From positions 1 through 8,815 of the forward strand of contig DLYJ01000061.1 of assembly GCA_003447785.1 (NCBI GenBank): a DNA stretch of 8,815 bases. The letters are read 5' to 3'. Shown here in pieces: positions 5,836 to 8,815 of this stretch. Origin of the DNA: Treponema sp. (GTDB taxonomy: Bacteria; Spirochaetota; Spirochaetia; Treponematales; Treponemataceae). Made by a program: the position numbers and the translations under genes. Numbering within the stretch: the stretch's first letter is position 1; every line of letters starts with the position of its first letter. The notes below the pieces were generated by a model that saw nothing but the letters and a program-made list of their open reading frames with translations, was not told the origin of the DNA and did not search any database.

Positions 5836-6975
5836 CTAAACTGCTTTGATGATAAGGTACTGGGGAATTACGACGAGGGCAAAAAATATCAGGCTTATCC
5901 ATGTAAAGGTTTTTATAAATTGAATTGAACGTCCCGGGTACTCGCGGTTATAAAGGCGGAGATTGATAACGCTTGCAAGGCTTCCGATGATTGAACAGAG
6001 CCCTGCACTGTCTAGTCCGTATAAAAGTGCCCTGAGGTTCTGTGTAAATGGCCACAAAACGATGCTTGCAGGCACGTTAGAAATTATCTGGCTGAGCAGA
6101 ATACTCCAGATGTATTCGTGTCCGCTGACAGAAGCGCTCAAAAACTTTGAAACTGCCGGGTTTTTGCAGATTGAAGAAGAAAAAACAAAGAAACAGAAAA
6201 ATGTAAGCAGAAGAACATAATCAGTCTGGCGCAAAATCTTTCTGTCAAAAACTAAAAGGGTCAGCGCAACTGCCAAAGTAACATAGGGCCAGAACTTTGT
6301 GCGGGTAATAATTGTTATGATTACAAGAATAAAAAGCGCGATGTACATAAAGCGGTATTTTGCCCGGGATTTATCAAGGCGCAGGTCAACCTTTGATGAA
6401 TCGAATTCAATTTGTTCGTGAAGGTTTTTTCTGTACAAAAACAGAATGAAAAGCAAAAGCAGAAAAATGCTTCCAATCCACAGCGGCAGCATCATCAGAA
6501 TAAAATCTGCGGCCGGGATTCCGCTTTGTGTAAAGAGAAATAAATTCTGCGGGCTTCCGAAAGGCATCAGAAGGGAGCCGCGGATGGCTGCTATATTTTC
6601 AAAAGTTAAAACCGGAAGAATGTATTTTTCCTTATCGCCTGCCCTGAACAAAATCAGTGTTAGAGGAACAAAGATAATCAGCGACACGTCGTTTGTTACA
6701 AACATTGAAGTGCAGAACACGCTGAAGACAAAAAAGACTGTAAGTACGAACTGGCTTTTGATTAGCTTTGATTTTCGTAAAAGAGGCGCAAAGATGTTTT
6801 CTTTTTTAAATCCTTCAAGAACGGTCAAAAGCATAAAAAGGGTTGCCAGAGTTTTCCAGTCGATTGAATTCAGGAAGTTGCGGTCAGGAGGCGTGATAAA
6901 AAGTGCAATAATTGCCGCAGCGAGAGAAACGCTGAGCATGAGTTCTTTTTTAAAGAGTTGAATTATTCTGTTCAT
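5836..6975 (-). CDS. SLC13/ArsB-like (ion transporter superfamily) membrane permease
   Basis: Predicted inner-membrane permease of 379 residues with about ten hydrophobic segments. The layout is two similar halves, each with a broken helix. The first half carries FVTNDVSLIIFVP (92-104) and GSPQNL (140-145), the second QIISNVPAS (296-304) followed by GSLASVINL (331-339). The paired T/S-N-D/V-P and GSP/N elements are typical of the ArsB/NhaD/CitM/SLC13 superfamily, whose members carry dicarboxylates, citrate, sulfate, arsenite or sodium/protons. The substrate cannot be read from the sequence. It is short for the superfamily (usually above 400) because the central loop (about 182-208) is short. 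The ATG at 6975 lies inside the end of the upstream AI-2E gene (26-base overlap) with only a weak Shine-Dalgarno, which suggests translational coupling. I see no T-rich terminator after its stop on this strand. Confidence 0.8.
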   Translation of the reverse strand: MNRIIQLFKKELMLSVSLAAAIIALFITPPDRNFLNSIDWKTLATLFMLLTVLEGFKKENIFAPLLRKSKLIKSQFVLTVFFVFSVFCTSMFVTNDVSLIIFVPLTLILFRAGDKEKYILPVLTFENIAAIRGSLLMPFGSPQNLFLFTQSGIPAADFILMMLPLWIGSIFLLLLFILFLYRKNLHEQIEFDSSKVDLRLDKSRAKYRFMYIALFILVIITIITRTKFWPYVTLAVALTLLVFDRKILRQTDYVLLLTFFCFFVFSSSICKNPAVSKFLSASVSGHEYIWSILLSQIISNVPASIVLWPFTQNLRALLYGLDSAGLCSIIGSLASVINLRLYNREYPGRSIQFIKTFTWISLIFFALVVIPQYLIIKAV

Positions 6976-8065
6976 TTGAGTTTGTCCAATTATCCTGGGT
7001 TACCATTAAGTCTAAAACCGTAAACAGGAGAATTATAATCAACGGACCCAGAATAAGGCCGTTTAGTCCAAAGAGCTGGATTCCGCCGAGAATGGCAAAA
7101 AAGATAACAAGCGGGTGAACATGGATTCTGTCCCGTAAGAAAACCGGACGGAGAATATTGTCCAGAAGTCCGACTGTCAAAGCACTGAAAATCATAAATA
7201 AAATTCCAATAAATACAGACCGGCTTACGCAGAGCACAATTCCCACCGGAAGCCATACTGCCGCGGAGCCGATTAAAGGAATAAAGGATGCGAGCATAAG
7301 GGCAACTGAAAGCACGACAGCGCTTGGAACCTTAAAAATCAGCATGATAAGGAGGGCCGCAATACCCTGATAAATGGCAACCAGGATGTAGCCGTGGAAA
7401 AGATTTTTTACGATTTCCGCAAATTTTTTTGTCAAAACATTCATGTGACTTGTTTTGATGGGAACTACGTGTTTTGTAAGGGCTGTAAGGTATGAGCCGT
7501 CCAGAAAGAAAAAGTACAGCGCAAAGACTGTCATTACAAGAGAAATGATAAAGGAGCCTGCCTTATTGATAACGGTTTTTCCAAAAGCAAAGAGTTTGTC
7601 ACTGTAGCTGTGTAAAAATTCAATGAGGGACTGCTTTATCGCATCCATGTTTGCTTCCGGCATGTTGAGCCCAAAGTTCTGCAGGTAGGTAAAAAGCTTC
7701 TGTGCGTTTTCTTTATTGAATAAGGTGTTGGAGTCTGAGCGAAGCCATGCTTCGGCCGTCTGTAAAAAATCAACGGATTGCTGGGCAAGAAGAATAAAAA
7801 GAAAAATGAGAGGTCCGATGATTAAAAGAAGGGTTCCCACAGAAAAACCGATTGCAAGCAGGTGGCGTTTTGCCTGGTAGAACTTTTTTTTCCGGTCAAT
7901 TTTAGAAAGGCATTTGCGGTAAAGCGGACGCAAAAGAATATATAAAAGAACGGTCCACAATAAAACTGTCATAAACGGCTTTAACATAAAAAGCGCGAGT
8001 ACAAATAAGATTGCAAAAAGTGCAAAAAGAAAAATGTTCTGGATGTTTTGTTTATTATCAATCAC
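6950..8065 (-). CDS. AI-2E (PerM) family membrane protein
   Basis: Polytopic inner-membrane protein of 371 residues in the AI-2E transporter family. Two N-terminal hydrophobic helices are followed by a helix pair (about 68-95), a hydrophilic stretch (about 100-165) and a C-terminal bundle. That bundle carries the family signatures FIPLIGS (261-267), DNILRPVFL (302-310) and GGIQLFGLNGLILGP (327-341). Family members have been linked to autoinducer-2 export, sodium/proton exchange or unknown efflux, and the sequence does not decide between them. The frame begins at GTG 8065. No Shine-Dalgarno precedes it, and a good promoter predicts transcription starting at that very G (see 8072-8100). The next in-frame ATG (residue 27) would cut into the first helix. 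Its 3' end overlaps the permease gene by 26 bases, so the two are probably co-transcribed. Confidence 0.92.
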   Translation of the reverse strand: MIDNKQNIQNIFLFALFAILFVLALFMLKPFMTVLLWTVLLYILLRPLYRKCLSKIDRKKKFYQAKRHLLAIGFSVGTLLLIIGPLIFLFILLAQQSVDFLQTAEAWLRSDSNTLFNKENAQKLFTYLQNFGLNMPEANMDAIKQSLIEFLHSYSDKLFAFGKTVINKAGSFIISLVMTVFALYFFFLDGSYLTALTKHVVPIKTSHMNVLTKKFAEIVKNLFHGYILVAIYQGIAALLIMLIFKVPSAVVLSVALMLASFIPLIGSAAVWLPVGIVLCVSRSVFIGILFMIFSALTVGLLDNILRPVFLRDRIHVHPLVIFFAILGGIQLFGLNGLILGPLIIILLFTVLDLMVTQDNWTNSNEQNNSTL

Positions 8066-8071
8066 AGCGTA

Positions 8072-8100
8072 ATTATCATTGAATTGAAAGTGTTTTTCAA
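8072..8100 (-). promoter_or_regulatory. Promoter of the AI-2E gene
   Basis: Read on the - strand, TTGAAA (8100-8095) and GATAAT (8077-8072) are separated by exactly 17 bases. Six bases separate the -10 from the GTG start at 8065, so the expected transcription start falls on the start codon. The promoter lies just after the tRNA-Asn terminator. Confidence 0.65.
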
Positions 8101-8134
8101 GTGTAGGAATAAATCAGTGGCTTGTTTGAGGCAT

Positions 8135-8161
8135 AAAAAAACCTCTGCAACCGCAGAGGTT
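8135..8161 (-). terminator. Intrinsic terminator of tRNA-Asn
   Basis: On the - strand, a 9-bp stem AACCTCTGC (8161-8153) / GCAGAGGTT (8148-8140) with a GGTT loop runs into seven T (8141-8135). It begins five bases after the mature tRNA 3' end and separates the tRNA from the AI-2E gene. Confidence 0.9.
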
Positions 8162-8166
8162 AAAAA

Positions 8167-8239
8167 CGGCTCCTGCTGGGCTTGAACCAGCGACACACGG
8201 ATTAACAGTCCGTTGCTCTACCGACTGAGCTAAGGAACC
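8167..8239 (-). tRNA. tRNA-Asn, anticodon GTT
   Basis: A complete 73-base cloverleaf folds by eye. The acceptor is GGTTCCT/AGGAGCC (7 bp, one G-U), followed by T8-A9, a D arm GCTC...GAGC, an anticodon stem ACGGA/TCCGT with loop CTGTTAA, a 5-base variable loop GTGTC and a T arm GCTGG-TTCAAGC-CCAGC. The discriminator base is G73, as expected for tRNA-Asn. The anticodon GTT reads AAC and AAU. The 3' CCA is not encoded, so it must be added after transcription. It has its own promoter upstream and a terminator directly downstream. Confidence 0.97.
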
Positions 8240-8263
8240 ACTCATTCGTAAGAATGTATGTAG

Positions 8264-8292
8264 ATAATATAAAATATGCGCTTGTGTGTCAA
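8264..8292 (-). promoter_or_regulatory. Promoter of tRNA-Asn
   Basis: On the - strand, a consensus TTGACA (8292-8287), a 17-base spacer and TATTAT (8269-8264) predict a start near 8257, about 18 bases before the mature tRNA 5' end. It is the closest match to consensus in the window, fitting a stable-RNA gene. Confidence 0.85.
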
Positions 8293-8336
8293 TAATTCCT
8301 GAATGAATTTTTGCAAATAATTTGTGTTTTTTTTAC

Positions 8337-8815
8337 TTATTTGACGATTTCATAAATCAAGATCCAGATATAAGCAAAGACACAGATCATTTTGATTCCT
8401 GTGCCAATCATAAAGCCCAAAAAGGCTCCGCCTGCAGCCTTTAATGCACGCTGACTGTCCGACGAGTCATGAATCATTTCTCCGATAAAGGCTCCGATAA
8501 ATGGAGCAATAATTACAAAAAGAGGTCCTGCAAAAAACGAAATGACAAGACCGATTGTTGCTCCCCAGACTGCGTAATTGCTCCCGCCGTTGAGCTTTGT
8601 CAGATACGGCTGCAGGATTGAATCCAGCACGGTGATGATTACGGCGATTATTCCGGTTACAACCAGAACCCAGACCGGCGTTGCAGTAATTTGTGAAAAA
8701 TGCGATACAAGAAGTCCGGCCCATGCAAGGGGAACTCCCGGCAGAACAGGAATAACTGTACCTGCAAGACCTGCAAGAAGTAAAACTGAAGCGGTGACTA
8801 CCAGAAAAATATTTA
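8337..8815 (-). CDS. DUF456 family membrane protein (N-terminus just outside window)
   Basis: Small membrane protein of unknown function, 158 residues visible. The frame stays open to the right edge, so the start lies outside. Reading the - strand from 8813 gives a hydrophobic N-terminus with the DUF456 signature GLAGTVIPVLPGVPLAWAGLL near residues 15-35. A second hydrophobic stretch starts about residue 43, and a glycine-rich part with GATIGLVISFFAGPLF and IIAPFIGAFIGEMI follows. A C-terminal hydrophobic helix ends in IYEIVK. Family members are about 160 residues, so only a few are missing. A GTG at 8630 is an internal valine, not the start. The tRNA-Asn promoter begins about 45 bases after the stop, and no T-rich hairpin separates the two. 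Confidence 0.88.
   Translation of the reverse strand, partial: NIFLVVTASVLLLAGLAGTVIPVLPGVPLAWAGLLVSHFSQITATPVWVLVVTGIIAVIITVLDSILQPYLTKLNGGSNYAVWGATIGLVISFFAGPLFVIIAPFIGAFIGEMIHDSSDSQRALKAAGGAFLGFMIGTGIKMICVFAYIWILIYEIVK

Noticed and set aside
8291..8312. AATTC/GAATT hairpin as a terminator for the DUF456 gene
   Set aside because: The stem is weak, no T-run follows on the - strand, and it overlaps the -35 of the tRNA promoter.
8628..8630. GTG 8630 as the start of a 97-residue protein
   Set aside because: The frame stays open to the window edge, and the upstream residues carry the DUF456 signature, so this is an internal valine.
1..8815. CRISPR array, mobile element, phage or defence system
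   Set aside because: I found no regularly spaced repeats, transposase or integrase motifs, terminal repeats or target duplications. All large frames match housekeeping, transport or pectin-degradation families.

Overview
The window looks like a chromosomal segment of a pectin-degrading gut or rumen spirochaete, most likely a Treponema. This is an inference from a surface lipoprotein pectinase with serine-rich linkers, moderate GC content and the housekeeping genes present. Fibrobacter also uses serine-rich linkers and cannot be excluded from sequence alone. The gene order is that of an ordinary chromosome. There is no CRISPR array, transposase, integrase or phage gene, and I see no new defence or mobile system.

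Left half (+ strand). The window opens inside gpmI (cofactor-independent phosphoglycerate mutase), whose C-terminal 281 residues are present and which is followed by a good intrinsic terminator at 883-917. Next come a manganese-type cation diffusion facilitator exporter with an extra C-terminal domain (938-2053) and mscL (2100-2519), which has its own extended -10 promoter and a terminator at 2551-2579. After a 280-base regulatory gap lies the main feature, a 984-residue secreted lipoprotein (2800-5754). It joins an N-terminal beta-rich domain, a family CE8 pectin methylesterase and a family PL1 pectate lyase through two Ser/Gly linkers. The catalytic residues of both enzymes can be recognised. 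One polypeptide could therefore remove methyl esters from pectin and then cut the exposed polygalacturonate by beta-elimination at the cell surface. Its core promoter is flanked by a perfect 10-bp inverted repeat, a candidate operator. The gene ends in two successive hairpins, the second being a strong terminator.

Right half (- strand, convergent). Reading leftwards from the right edge are a DUF456 membrane protein (missing only its extreme N-terminus), tRNA-Asn(GTT) with its own promoter and terminator, an AI-2E family membrane protein with a GTG start placed where its promoter would start transcription (possible leaderless mRNA), and an SLC13/ArsB-like permease that overlaps the AI-2E gene by 26 bases. 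The last two probably form an operon.

Apart from the pectinase, the genes are housekeeping or membrane functions (glycolysis, Mn homeostasis, osmotic safety valve, transport) with no clear pathway link to it. The most useful leads are the three-part pectinase and its unclassified N-terminal domain, the inverted repeat around its promoter, the possible leaderless start, and the terminator lying between a candidate promoter and the exporter gene.
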